A model generated the notes under the pieces. The model was not told where the DNA came from and did not search any database. It saw only the letters and a program-made list of their open reading frames with translations. A stretch of 64,000 nucleotides of DNA. Source: Heliophilum fasciatum (GTDB lineage Bacteria; Bacillota; Desulfitobacteriia; Heliobacteriales; Heliobacteriaceae). Below are positions 8,726 to 17,826 of the stretch, one piece after another (positions within the stretch are counted from its first letter, which is position 1; each line of letters starts with the position of its first letter). The stretch covers positions 135,748-199,747 of the forward strand of contig NZ_SLXT01000001.1 in the NCBI RefSeq assembly GCF_004341395.1. Reading direction: 5' to 3'. A program made the translations under genes and the position numbers.

Positions 8726-9421
8726 GTGAAGCGCGGTTTGGGGAGCAACAAAAACCACATGCCGAACCGCAGCGCCTACTACATCTCCGAGATGTTTGCC
8801 GAAATGATGACCAAAGGGATGCGCTACCAGGACATACCGAAAGCCATTACCATCATCATCACTGGGTATGTCCAGTTCCCGCAAAGCAACAGCTATCGGC
8901 ATCATTTCCTCTGGTATGAAAAAGATCAGCACTTTCTCCTGACGGACCGCATGGAGATCATCTATCTTGATTTGGAACGGGTGAAGCAGCAGTTCCGGTC
9001 CGGTACACTGCCGATCTGTAACGACGCATCGCTTAAATGGCTGCTTTTTCTGCTGGCCAAAGATCATCCGACAATCGCAAATGAGGTGGAAAAGATGGCG
9101 ATCGAAAATCCGTCATTACAAGAAGTCTTCAAAGCGCTGGACCGCATCACCAGCGATCCGGGTGCCCGCGCTGATTACCTAGAGTGGAAAAAGCGGCAGT
9201 TTGATGAAGCCGATGCCCTGCTTGGGGCGCGGGAAGAAGGTATGAAGGAGGGCATTAAACAAGGTTTTGAACAGCGTGCAGTAGAAACTGCCCGAATCGC
9301 ACTGAAAAAAGGCTACGATCTGCAAACCGTCTCCGAACTTTCCGGCCTGTCCCCGGAGCATGTACAACAAATAAAGGCAAAGCTTTCCGCCACGAATTAT
9401 CAAGAAAAACCCCCATCATAA
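8726..9421 (+). pseudogene. Truncated Rpn-family recombination-promoting nuclease/transposase
   Basis: About 231 residues remain. The segment NRSAYYISEMFAEMMTKG, ...HHFLWYEKD... and MEIIYLDLERVK, plus the charged tail with EEGMKEGIKQGFEQ, match the middle and C-terminal part of the PD-(D/E)XK Rpn family (PF12784 type). The usual N-terminal 70 or so residues holding the catalytic D...EIQ core are absent, and upstream frames do not supply them. The first codon would be a GTG without a good ribosome site. I read it as a decayed remnant. It sits between two bidirectional terminators. Confidence 0.72.
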
Positions 9422-9446
9422 TGATGCATCGCTTTAGCCTATGGTA

Positions 9447-9498
9447 ACAAAAAGCCTTTGGATTCCCAATCATCCGGAATCCAAAGGCTTTTTGTTTT
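9447..9498. terminator. Bidirectional terminator after the Rpn remnant
   Basis: AAAAAGCCTTTGGATTCC pairs perfectly with GGAATCCAAAGGCTTTTT, with T-rich flanks on both strands. Confidence 0.85.
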
Positions 9499-9562
9499 GA
9501 TAGACTTCCTCCACGTGGGGAAAAGTGTCCTGCTTACGGGTCATTTCATGTATTGAAGCATC

Positions 9563-9592
9563 AAAAAAGGCTGCTGACATTGTCAGCAACCT
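9563..9592 (-). terminator. Terminator of the 83-residue protein gene
   Basis: On the minus strand GGTTGCTGAC, a short loop, GTCAGCAGCC and T6, 50 bases past the stop at 9644. Confidence 0.75.
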
Positions 9593-9643
9593 GCCATGCT
9601 CCACATAGAACTTTTTCAACTCTAAGGTCTAATCGCAACTGGT

Positions 9644-9895
9644 TCAAGGCGTTCTCTCAATCACTTGTAGGCTTCGCCGCGCCAACTGCAGATGTTCCCG
9701 AACCTTTTCAATCACCTGCTGAAGCTCTACCGCATCTAGCTCTGTAAAGTCACGATCGCCACCTTGAGCCCGGATCATATACTCCGCTTCACTGGGGTTA
9801 TAACCGACTGCAATAAGTTGTTTCTTGAGCTCCAACAATTCATCGGGCATAACTCTGTGGGGCTTTTTACGCAGAAACTTCGACAATCCATACAT
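9644..9895 (-). CDS. Hypothetical protein, 83 aa
   Basis: Starts MYGLSKFLRKKPHRV and is largely helical: a basic N-terminus, then acidic helices with LDAVELQQVIEKVREHL. No signal peptide or membrane helix. The ATG at 9895 has GGAGG 7 bases upstream and a terminator follows, so the gene is well supported although I recognise no family. It is transcribed away from uppP. Confidence 0.7.
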   Translation of the reverse strand: MYGLSKFLRKKPHRVMPDELLELKKQLIAVGYNPSEAEYMIRAQGGDRDFTELDAVELQQVIEKVREHLQLARRSLQVIERTP

Positions 9896-10224
9896 AAAAA
9901 AACCTCCATGTTCCATATATGTCGAAGAAAGTGAATACGATTAAGCTGTTATAATCCTGCGGAAACCTTCGGTCATCCTGACCATCGATAGATAGCCCAT
10001 TTCACAGAAAAATTACTTATACACTACATACAATATTAGTAAGAAGAACTAATTGCGCTCGTGCGCCTTCAATTATAACAAACAAGCAGACCCCTTCCAA
10101 GCAGAACTTCTATCCAGAATACCATTGTCTGTGCAATCTGATGCTACATTCTTGGTGATCTTGTGCTAAACTAATGAAGGTTCGCTATCGCCATTATGCT
10201 TTACGATTCAAAGGAGGTCTGGGT
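9896..10224. other. Divergent intergenic region, no further gene seen
   Basis: About 330 AT-rich bases carry the 5' regions of the 83-residue protein gene and uppP. I see no small coding frame with a ribosome site and no structured RNA. A TATAAT occurs at 9950 on the plus strand without a clear -35 element. Confidence 0.4.
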
Positions 10225-11049
10225 TTGGATAACCTATATGTCATCGCGGTAATTCTCGGGATCATCGAAGGGCTCACCGAGTTTATCCCGGTTTCCTCAA
10301 CAGGACACTTAATCATCGCCGGTAACTTACTCCAATTTACCGGGGAGCGGGCCGATACGTTTGAGGTTTTTATACAGCTTGGTGCAATTCTGGCCGTCGT
10401 CATCATCTATCGCGATCTGTTTGTGAATATCCTGCGCAATTTTTGGCGCTATGGTTTGCGGTCTCAAGAATGCGGTTTTTCAGTCATTCACATTGCCGCC
10501 GCGATTACACCAGCCCTCGGGCTCGGTTTCTTGCTTCATAAAATCATCAAAACCTATTTGTTCTCCGTTCAGACCGTGCTGATTGGCCTTGTGTTAGGGG
10601 CCATCTTGATGCTGGTCGCCTCCCGCCTGTTAACGCGCAACCATGCTGATACGCTTGATGAAGTCACGATCCGCCAATCGTTCCAAGTGGGCCTCTGGCA
10701 ATGTCTTTCGCTTTGGCCTGGCTTCTCACGGTCCGGCTCGACGATTGCCGGTGCCATGCTGTCCGGCATGACGCCGTCGGTAGCCGCCGAATTTTCCTTT
10801 ATCATTGCCGTTCCGGTCATGATCGCTGCTACCGGGTACGATATGCTTAAATCGTATGACATCCTGACCGTCAGCGATATCCCTGTCTTTGCTACCGGTT
10901 TTCTCGTTTCCTTCTTCGTTGCCTGGTTGGCCATCGTTTGGTTCCTAAAACTGTTGCGCCGGATCGGCCTTACGCCGTTCGCCATCTATCGGATCGTCAT
11001 TGCCGGTTTGTTCTGGTTGATGATCAGCATGCAAATCATCAAAATTTAG
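10225..11049 (+). CDS. uppP: Undecaprenyl-diphosphate phosphatase
   Basis: 274 residues, polytopic membrane protein. It dephosphorylates undecaprenyl diphosphate to recycle the lipid carrier of peptidoglycan synthesis, and over-expression gives bacitracin resistance. Both family signatures are present: EGLTEFIPVSSTGHL near the N-terminus and GFSRSGSTIAGAM near residue 165. The start is set at TTG 10225, which has AAGGAGG upstream at proper spacing; the frame is open 51 bases further to an ATG that lacks a ribosome site. The last codons lie inside a 38-bp tandem repeat (11037-11157). Confidence 0.93.
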   Translation: MDNLYVIAVILGIIEGLTEFIPVSSTGHLIIAGNLLQFTGERADTFEVFIQLGAILAVVIIYRDLFVNILRNFWRYGLRSQECGFSVIHIAAAITPALGLGFLLHKIIKTYLFSVQTVLIGLVLGAILMLVASRLLTRNHADTLDEVTIRQSFQVGLWQCLSLWPGFSRSGSTIAGAMLSGMTPSVAAEFSFIIAVPVMIAATGYDMLKSYDILTVSDIPVFATGFLVSFFVAWLAIVWFLKLLRRIGLTPFAIYRIVIAGLFWLMISMQIIKI

Positions 11050-11157
11050 TCGCCCACCGTACTGGACCCAGATACATCAAAATGTAGTCGCCCATCATGC
11101 TGGACCCAGATACATCAAAATGTAGTCGCCCATCATGCTGGACCCAGATACATCAAA
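11037..11157 (+). repeat. 38-bp tandem repeat spanning the uppP stop codon
   Basis: Three full units (11037-11074, 11075-11112, 11113-11150) plus 7 bases of a fourth. Each unit reads CATCAAAAT(G/T)TAGTCGCCC and ends in CTGGACCCAGATA. Units 2 and 3 are identical; unit 1 differs at a few bases and contains the last three uppP codons and its stop. There are no spacers, so it is not a CRISPR array. Confidence 0.92.
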
Positions 11158-11175
11158 CATTGCATGATCTTTCTC

Positions 11176-11203
11176 TTGCTTTTTCCTGATTTTCGGTTAT
11201 ACT
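11176..11203 (+). promoter_or_regulatory. Promoter of the zinc-ribbon protein gene
   Basis: TTGCTT (11176-11181), 16-base spacer, TATACT (11198-11203). The leader to the start codon is about 115 bases. Confidence 0.55.
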
Positions 11204-11324
11204 ATAGATAACCCGGTAAGAGCTATAGGATAAACGGAATCCCTTCTCAGTTGCCACAGGCTATGGGGAAGTTGGTTGGATCTGTTAGTTCCCTAGGCCC
11301 GGGTATTACGAGGAGGTTTTTCCC

Positions 11325-11630
11325 ATGTTTCAAGACAAAGTATTAGCCTGCAAAGAGTGCGGCCGCGAGTTCGAATTCACCGCTTCCGAACAAGAGTTCT
11401 ATGCGGAAAAAGGATTCACCAACGAGCCTGGCCGTTGCCCTGAGTGCCGCGCTGCCCGGAAAGCCAACCGCAACGCCGGTGGTGGCAACTCCTATGGTGG
11501 TCGTCAAGAGCGCCAAATGTTCAGCGTGACCTGCTCCTCTTGCGGTGCAGAAGCTCAAGTTCCTTTCCAACCACGCGGTGACAAGCCTGTCTACTGCCGT
11601 GATTGCTTCCAATCGCGCAACCGCTGGTAG
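11325..11630 (+). CDS. Zinc-ribbon domain protein
   Basis: 101 residues with four CxxC pairs: CKEC and CPEC (residues about 9-42) and CSSC and CRDC (residues about 67-95). They form two zinc ribbons joined by a Gly/Asn-rich linker. The layout matches the small zinc-ribbon proteins widespread in Clostridia, often highly expressed; a role in nucleic-acid binding is assumed but not shown. The ATG has GAGGAGG upstream and the gene has its own promoter and terminator. Confidence 0.85.
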   Translation: MFQDKVLACKECGREFEFTASEQEFYAEKGFTNEPGRCPECRAARKANRNAGGGNSYGGRQERQMFSVTCSSCGAEAQVPFQPRGDKPVYCRDCFQSRNRW

Positions 11631-11681
11631 GATTGAAGCGTTTACCACTAAGGTGAACTGCTGATATTGCCGATAAAAATC

Positions 11682-11714
11682 AACCTGAGAGCCATTCGCT
11701 CTCAGGTTTTTTAT
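11682..11714 (+). terminator. Terminator of the zinc-ribbon gene
   Basis: AACCTGAGAG and CTCTCAGGTT pair around a 7-base loop, followed by a T-rich run. Confidence 0.85.
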
Positions 11715-11910
11715 TTTGTCTTTTTCTCTTGTCTTCATAATTCATACCTTATTGCTGGTGTAAATTAATAGTCTTATTTTTTGGATATTTTTTTCTATTA
11801 CCGATTGGTTTGCTTATCGACTTCATTAAAGTTTACATGTACAATAAATTTAGCAAAATGTGCAGGAAGCACGTTGACTTTTCATCGAACAACCCATCAA
11901 TAAGGAGGTT

Positions 11911-14280
11911 ATGATGATGGTTCGGTCTGTATTTCGTCTTTTATGGAGCAGCATCTGCAGCATCTGCTTGATAAGCACATGGTTCGTTGGAGCAGCACAT
12001 GCCGGCGTGGCAATTGACACATACCATGACAATAAACCTTTTACAAGAACAATCCCGAATGTCATTAACAGTGCTCACCCGCCCATCCTCCAACTTTACT
12101 TAGAAGGCTTTAAGAAACTGCAAGCCAATAAGAAAGACAATCGTTGTATTTTTCATGTAACGCTGAACGATGAACCTGTTACTGCTTTGGAGGATATTCT
12201 CAATACTATACCTGCAACCAATAATGTTATGACCATAAACATCCCCATGCCAACACATCTTTATAATAAATTTAAAACCGAAACAACCCTCACCTTGCGC
12301 ATCTCTGACGTTGTGCATGGTGTCGGTCACTATCCTGATGATACTAAAAGTAGCGCCACGATCGTGAAAGAGATCAAAGAAAATGCCACGATTTACGGTA
12401 CAGTAAAAGATGCCGCTGGTAACCCGATCACCGGTGCACAAGTCAGTGTTGCCCTTGGCCCAACTACCACTACTGCCGCTGACGGTTCTTACATTCTAAC
12501 CAACGTCCGTGAGGGCACCGTACTTGTACAAGCGGTAAAACCCACCTTTGAAGCCAGTGTAATAGCCATATCCGCTGTCAGCGACGTAAAAACACCATGC
12601 GACTTTGTGCTTGTAAAATCACTGAACACGAACCTTCCCGTAATCAAGTCGTTTACCATCAATGCCGATGAAACCTATGCTTACAACTCGAAGGTTACGC
12701 TCAATGTTAATGCGATCGCCTATAACGGCAGTAAAGAGATTACGCCTGCAACTACTCCGCGCACCTATGTTCCCGATAAAATGTTTATTTCTTTGGACGG
12801 TATTACAGGAGAGTGGATACCTTATACGAGCTCATTCACATATACCTTACCCAGTGGTGAAGGCATCAAAACCCTCTTTGTTCAAGTGGAGGACAGCAAC
12901 GGCCTCCGCAGTATTATTGCCACAGACACCATTGAACTGCGTGAGCGCTTAGAGAGTCTTAATATTCAAGGTGCAACCTTAGCTCCTGATTTCGATCCTA
13001 ATCGCTACAGTTACACAACCACGGTGAACTACACGAACTCCCTTACCGTATTGCCTGTGCCTGAAGATAAAAACGCAACAGTAACGGTTCGATGCAACGG
13101 TGAGTTTATTGATTCGACGCCCCCACGATGGGATGTGCCACTTCAAAGCAACACCACCAACACGATTGAAATTATCGTCACGGCGCTTGATGGTTCTGTG
13201 TCTTCGACATACCGTATCGCTGTTCCGACGGGAATCAAAGTGGCTGCTTCGCTTACAGATGATATCATCAGTATGAACAGCGGCAATACAACCATTTCTG
13301 CCAATAACAGTTGGATAATCAACGTCACTGCCGGGACCGTAAAAACAAATATCAGCAAGGACGATCTGCTGATCACCGATCTCCCGAACGGGGTAACGTT
13401 TACGGCCGCCAAAGACGGTGCCAGCAATGCCATTATCGTTACACTGTCAACCACAAACAACGCCAATACCCCACTGATCAGTACCCTTACACCGGTGAAA
13501 ATCGTTGTCAAAAGCACTGCGGTTTCCGAAGCCAATGCAGCCAATTCCAACGAACTCACCGCCACGCTACATCCCTATCGAAAAATCACAACCACCCTCA
13601 CCGATAACACGGTAACAATGGCACCAGGAAACTCCTCCGTTTCCGCCGATAATAGTTGGCTCATCAATGTTACTTCAGGAACCGTCAAGGAAACTGTCAG
13701 TATCGAAGATCTCACCATTTCCGGACTTCCTGCCGGTTTGAGCGCCACCGTAACCAAAGACGGTGCCAACAACGCAATCAAAGTGACCATTGACGGAAAA
13801 ACAAGTTCTCCTATTGGGACTACCATACCGGTATTCATTACCGTCAAAGGCAGTGCGGTAACCGAACCGGCCGATAATGCCGACCAACTTACCGCTTCCC
13901 TGAAAATCAATCTTACCGAAGACACCGGCATTCGTTCCCTTTCTCTTTATGATGGTGCCAAAACGATTCAATTGACCCCGGTGAGCGGCAATCCGACCCT
14001 CTACCAATATGTGGTTCCTAACGAAGTTACCGCAGTGGCCCTCCAAGTTGTGGCGGTGGATCCGGGAGCTAGCATCACCTTCCCCGGCACATCAACTCCA
14101 GTCCAAACGGGCGTCGGCTATTTACCAATTAGCAACTTAAGTTGGGTTGGCAACCAACGAACTATCACCGTGACTTCAGGCTCAGCACAGCAGAATTATA
14201 CCGTCCAAATCACCCGCCGGATGCCTAACTATCTTCCCAACAAAGCACCAAGTACGACAATCACCGAATGGCGAACCTGA
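11911..14280 (+). CDS. Large secreted surface protein with Ig-like repeats
   Basis: 789 residues. A signal peptide ends at AAHA (about residue 31). Around residues 165-235 is a carboxypeptidase-regulatory-like fold (IYGTVKDAAGNPITGAQVSV). A cadherin-like beta-sandwich domain follows near 350-420 (LESLNIQGATLAPDFDPNRY). Two copies of a roughly 110-residue repeat (about 445-555 and 560-665) share the motifs NSWxINVTxGTVK and VTxxKDGAxNAI. A last cadherin-like domain (about 670-755) ends in YTVQITR. There is no LPXTG motif, SLH domain or transmembrane anchor, so it is probably released or bound non-covalently. The start has AAGGAGG. Its GC is lower than that of its neighbours. Confidence 0.8.
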   Translation: MMMVRSVFRLLWSSICSICLISTWFVGAAHAGVAIDTYHDNKPFTRTIPNVINSAHPPILQLYLEGFKKLQANKKDNRCIFHVTLNDEPVTALEDILNTIPATNNVMTINIPMPTHLYNKFKTETTLTLRISDVVHGVGHYPDDTKSSATIVKEIKENATIYGTVKDAAGNPITGAQVSVALGPTTTTAADGSYILTNVREGTVLVQAVKPTFEASVIAISAVSDVKTPCDFVLVKSLNTNLPVIKSFTINADETYAYNSKVTLNVNAIAYNGSKEITPATTPRTYVPDKMFISLDGITGEWIPYTSSFTYTLPSGEGIKTLFVQVEDSNGLRSIIATDTIELRERLESLNIQGATLAPDFDPNRYSYTTTVNYTNSLTVLPVPEDKNATVTVRCNGEFIDSTPPRWDVPLQSNTTNTIEIIVTALDGSVSSTYRIAVPTGIKVAASLTDDIISMNSGNTTISANNSWIINVTAGTVKTNISKDDLLITDLPNGVTFTAAKDGASNAIIVTLSTTNNANTPLISTLTPVKIVVKSTAVSEANAANSNELTATLHPYRKITTTLTDNTVTMAPGNSSVSADNSWLINVTSGTVKETVSIEDLTISGLPAGLSATVTKDGANNAIKVTIDGKTSSPIGTTIPVFITVKGSAVTEPADNADQLTASLKINLTEDTGIRSLSLYDGAKTIQLTPVSGNPTLYQYVVPNEVTAVALQVVAVDPGASITFPGTSTPVQTGVGYLPISNLSWVGNQRTITVTSGSAQQNYTVQITRRMPNYLPNKAPSTTITEWRT

Positions 14281-14345
14281 TCGCCTCTGTCGACACTCTA
14301 CCATCCATCATTTACACCCTCTACCAACTGAAACCTGCAGCAACG

Positions 14346-14384
14346 CAACGGTGGCGAATCAATCACGATTCGCCGCCGTTTTTA
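14346..14384 (+). terminator. Terminator after the surface protein gene
   Basis: AACGGTGGCGAATC pairs with GATTCGCCGCCGTT around a 6-base loop, then T5. Its tail touches the stop codon of the convergent small gene. Confidence 0.85.
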
Positions 14385-14579
14385 TTGGGGATCACGTTCA
14401 ATCTCCGGCAGCAGATCATATTCCGCGATATGCGGCACACCGGGATCATCCCATAATTCAGGGACACCTTGCGGATCCATGCCCGCATCATAACTTATCG
14501 CCGAAACTTTTCCATCCTCGTGTGCTTTTTGGAGATGAGAACACACACACTTTTTCTTCTTTGGTTGCAGTGCTGTCAT
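14382..14579 (-). CDS. Hypothetical protein, 65 aa
   Basis: Begins MTALQPKKKKCVCSHLQ and continues with an acidic, proline-containing tail (DPQGVPELWDDPGVPH). AAGGAGG lies 7 bases before the ATG, which makes translation likely. It has one CVC motif, no membrane segment and no recognised family. It converges on the surface protein gene and shares the hairpin region at its 3' end. Confidence 0.6.
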   Translation of the reverse strand: MTALQPKKKKCVCSHLQKAHEDGKVSAISYDAGMDPQGVPELWDDPGVPHIAEYDLLPEIERDPQ

Positions 14580-14799
14580 GCCGCGTCCTCCTTGCGGTTT
14601 ACCTACCTACCGCCAATCCTGCGGACCCCATTAAGGATTCCCAGCAAACTACGTACTTATGCCATTCCTTTTTTTACGATACCCGACCATGGACTGATGA
14701 TTTATACTATTGTTAACCCAAGATCAACCCAGGCTCAAAAACCAGGTACGTACCACACCGCCTACCCTTGCCGCTCATCGGAAAGGAGCACCATTACCG

Positions 14800-16515
14800 A
14801 TGAAACACGATCTTTTTCTCTATCTGGCTCAACGGCTGACCATCGTCGTTACCATCGCCTTTCTCCTCTCCCGCCATCCCGCCATCCGCCGTTTTTTTGC
14901 CTACCAGGCCACCACCAAACGGGACATCTTACGTATCAGCGGCATCTTTGGCGCCATTTCGATCATCGGCACCTATGCGGCCGTTCCCATCGACGGCGCC
15001 CTCGCCAATTCACGAGTGATCGGGCCCGTCCTTGCCGGCCTGTTAGGCGGTCCCTGGGCCGGCCTAGGCGCCGGTCTCATTGGCGGTATCCATCGCTGGT
15101 CCCTAGGCGGCTTTACTGCACTCGCCTGCGGTATCTCCACAGTCATTGAAGGCCTGCTGGGCGGTTTGGTTCGCCGTTACCATCCGCAGCCGTTAACCGG
15201 ATTTGCGGCGTTAATCACCGGCCTGATGGCCGAAACCCTGCAAATGCTGATTATCCTCGCCGTAGCCCGCCCCTTTGAAGATGCCGTTGAGTTGATTTCC
15301 CATATTGCTTTGCCCATGATCCTGGTCAATGCCAGCGGCATCGCCATTTTCGTGCTCATGATTCAAGATCTGCGTGCCCGGGAAGAACAAGCCAGCGCAG
15401 GCGAAGCTCAAAAGGCACTGCAAATCGCCACCATTACCGCGCCCATGCTGCGCCAAGGGCTGAACGCGAAATCGGCCCGGAAAGTCGCTCAAGTCGTCAA
15501 AAACCAAACCGATCTTGCTGCAGTTGCCTTAACCAGTGCTGATCAGATTCTCGCCCATGTGGGCCTTGGCGAAGATCACCACCTGCCCGGTATGCCCGTT
15601 CGCACCGAAATTACCCGCGAAGTCTTGCGTAACGGTGTTCCGGTGATCGCTACGACCAAAGAAGAAGTCCAGTGCTCCGCACCCGATTGCCCCCTCCATT
15701 CGGCGATCGTCGTTCCTCTCTTTTCCGGTAATCAAACGGTGGGAGCCCTTAAGCTGTACCGTGCCCGAACACTGTCCGTCTCCCTAGTCGATCAAGAGTT
15801 GGCCAAAGGATTAGCTCATCTCTTTTCCACTCAGCTCGAAATCGCCGATCTGGAAAAAACCGCCCGCCTCAAAACGGTGGCCGAAATTCGCGCACTCCAA
15901 GCCCAGATCAGTCCCCACTTCTTGTTTAACGCCTTGAATACGATCGCATCCTATGTCCGCACACAACCGGAAACCGCCCGTAACCTGTTGATCCAACTCG
16001 GTGATTTCTTTCGAAAAAACTTGCGTGATCCTGTGCAATTTGTCACGCTTGCTGATGAATTACAGCATATCGAAGCGTATCTTGCTTTAGAACAAGCTCG
16101 ATTTGAAGATCGGCTCCAGGTGGTTAAAGATATCGATCCGCAAACGCTGACGTGCCAGGTACCGCCGCTGTTGCTGCAACCGCTTGTGGAAAACGCCATT
16201 CGCCACGGTTTGTTGCCGCTGCGTCAGGGAGGAACGCTTACACTACGCACCTGCCATGTCGATGATGGTACAACCATTACCATCGCCGACAATGGCGTAG
16301 GCATACCTCAAACCCATATCGATCTTTTGCTGCACAAAGAAAAACCGCCACTCACCGCCATCACTACCGGCGGGATCGGTGTGCGCAATGTGCATGAGCG
16401 GTTAGTGACCATCTACGGTCCTGCCTACGGTTTATGCATCGAATCATCGCCAGGTAGCGGGACGTGCTGTACCGTTCGTATCCCTAATCAAGCGCCAATC
16501 CCCCTGACACTGTAA
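14800..16515 (+). CDS. LytS/BtsS-type sensor histidine kinase
   Basis: 571 residues. An N-terminal five- to six-helix membrane domain of the 5TM-Lyt type (residues about 1-205, with GPVLAGLLGGPWAGLGAG) is followed by a GAF-like domain (about 225-365), then the His_kinase box QISPHFLFNALNTI and an ATPase domain (PLVENAIRHG, DNGVG). The start is ATG 14800, with AAAGGAG upstream. It is followed at 23 bases by its LytTR regulator and then by a CstA-type transporter. In E. coli the related BtsS senses pyruvate and controls a CstA-family transporter, so a similar signal is likely here (inference). Confidence 0.88.
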   Translation: MKHDLFLYLAQRLTIVVTIAFLLSRHPAIRRFFAYQATTKRDILRISGIFGAISIIGTYAAVPIDGALANSRVIGPVLAGLLGGPWAGLGAGLIGGIHRWSLGGFTALACGISTVIEGLLGGLVRRYHPQPLTGFAALITGLMAETLQMLIILAVARPFEDAVELISHIALPMILVNASGIAIFVLMIQDLRAREEQASAGEAQKALQIATITAPMLRQGLNAKSARKVAQVVKNQTDLAAVALTSADQILAHVGLGEDHHLPGMPVRTEITREVLRNGVPVIATTKEEVQCSAPDCPLHSAIVVPLFSGNQTVGALKLYRARTLSVSLVDQELAKGLAHLFSTQLEIADLEKTARLKTVAEIRALQAQISPHFLFNALNTIASYVRTQPETARNLLIQLGDFFRKNLRDPVQFVTLADELQHIEAYLALEQARFEDRLQVVKDIDPQTLTCQVPPLLLQPLVENAIRHGLLPLRQGGTLTLRTCHVDDGTTITIADNGVGIPQTHIDLLLHKEKPPLTAITTGGIGVRNVHERLVTIYGPAYGLCIESSPGSGTCCTVRIPNQAPIPLTL

Positions 16516-16538
16516 GACGTACGCGAGGAGGAATTCTT

Positions 16539-17357
16539 GTGGTTATTCGCACATTCATTGTTGATGACGAAGCCCCTGCCCGCCGGGAACTACGTTTTCT
16601 CCTTGAGTCGCTGCCTGACTGCCAGATCGTCGGTGATGCCGCCAGTGGTGAAGAGGCATTGGAAAAACTCCGGTCCCTACCGGCCGATGTTATTTTCTTA
16701 GATATTCACTTGGGGGACATCGATGGTCTGCAAGTCGCCCGCACACTTAGCGAGGAGGGGCATTTGCCTTTGATCGTCTTTGCCACCGCTTTCGATCATT
16801 ATGCGCTGCAAGCCTTCGAGTTTCATGCCATTGATTACTTGCTGAAACCTTTTGATCCCCGGCGCCTCACTTCGACTTGGCAAGCGATACGCCAGCGCAT
16901 ACAAAATCAAGCAAACCTACAGCAGAAAATCGATGAATTAAAGCAATGGTTGCTTCATGGGCAGCCATCACGACCGGTAGAAGCACCGTCACCGTCCGCA
17001 CCTGCCCCCAATCCCGTATCAGCACAACCCTTAGAACGTATCGCTGCCCAAAAAAACGGTAAGATCTTACTTGTTTCGGCAGAAAACATCCGATATGCCA
17101 CGGTAGAAGGGCGCAAAGCCGTCGTTCAGGTGAACGGCGAGCGTTACGAACTCCACCTGACCTTACAAGAACTCGAAGAGCGCCTTGATCCACAGCTGTT
17201 TTTCCGCGTACACCGCGCCTATCTGGTGAACATCTCCAAGATTCGCGAAATTGTCCCCTGGTTTAATGGTTCCTATAATGTCATCCTTGATGATCGCAGT
17301 GAGATTCCGGTCAGTCGCCATTACGCCAAAGAATTTAAGGAGCACTTAGGCATTTAA
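16539..17357 (+). CDS. LytR/BtsR-type response regulator with LytTR DNA-binding domain
   Basis: 272 residues. The N-terminal receiver has acidic residues in IVDDEAP, the phospho-Asp in VIFLDIHLGDIDG and lysine in LLKPFD. After a Pro-rich linker (about 145-165), a LytTR domain (about 170-270) contains RYATVEGRKAVV and FFRVHRAYLVNISKI. The GTG start at 16539 has GAGGAGG upstream. It is the partner of the upstream kinase, and the likely target is the transporter gene 470 bases downstream. Confidence 0.9.
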   Translation: MVIRTFIVDDEAPARRELRFLLESLPDCQIVGDAASGEEALEKLRSLPADVIFLDIHLGDIDGLQVARTLSEEGHLPLIVFATAFDHYALQAFEFHAIDYLLKPFDPRRLTSTWQAIRQRIQNQANLQQKIDELKQWLLHGQPSRPVEAPSPSAPAPNPVSAQPLERIAAQKNGKILLVSAENIRYATVEGRKAVVQVNGERYELHLTLQELEERLDPQLFFRVHRAYLVNISKIREIVPWFNGSYNVILDDRSEIPVSRHYAKEFKEHLGI

Positions 17358-17440
17358 TGATCAGCGATTTAACGTAACCAACGCGTTTCCACAAGTGCGT
17401 TTTATGCAATCATCATGCACTTGATGCAGCCATTGCTGCT

Positions 17441-17475
17441 TTTTGCGCAAAAAATCTCGATCGTTTTTTGCGCAA
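17441..17475 (+). promoter_or_regulatory. Candidate direct-repeat operator upstream of the CstA-type gene
   Basis: The decamer TTTTGCGCAA occurs at 17441-17450 and again at 17466-17475, 25 bases apart. LytTR-domain regulators typically bind two direct repeats about two helical turns apart. The location, after the regulator gene and before the transporter, fits; the sequence itself is not a known LytTR motif. Confidence 0.35.
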
Positions 17476-17566
17476 CCTGTATGATATGCACAGATGGACA
17501 GACTCGCAGATGCAAAAATCAATGCAGCACGATACTACGGTTGTACCTTCTCTACCGTACCATCAC

Positions 17567-17700
17567 CGTTCATTCGCCGCATCATCTCTGCAATCTCGCA
17601 CCAACGCTCTCGTTCATTCGCCGCATCATCCCTGCTATCTCGTCACAAGTGCTATCGTTCATTCGCTGCATCATCCCTGCCGCTTCGCTGCAACAAAGAT
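17567..17700 (+). repeat. Imperfect 44-bp tandem repeat in the cstA leader
   Basis: Three copies begin at 17567, 17611 and 17656. Each starts CGTTCATTCGC(C/T)GCATCATC and then diverges. The 44/45-base spacing is about four helical turns. The stretch 17358-17826 has no credible gene. Confidence 0.75.
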
Positions 17701-17826
17701 ACTTCGAAGTTACTTCCCTGGTAATCAAACATATCCTACCTACAACGTTTCCGGCCTGTCCATCTATTGTTTCTTCTTCTCCATTGTTGTTCTCTCTACA
17801 TACCCCCTCAAGGAGGAGTGATCATT

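Noticed and set aside
8726..9421. Intact transposase
   Set aside because: The catalytic N-terminal part of the Rpn family is missing and there are no terminal inverted repeats.
11037..11157. CRISPR-like direct repeats of 38 bp
   Set aside because: Units are head to tail with no spacers and one unit includes the uppP stop codon; no cas gene is nearby.
17468..17821. Frames of 76-117 residues (SFAASSL, HSPHHPC repeats) before the CstA-type gene
   Set aside because: They are readings of the 44-bp non-coding repeat; no ribosome sites, and three frames are equally open.
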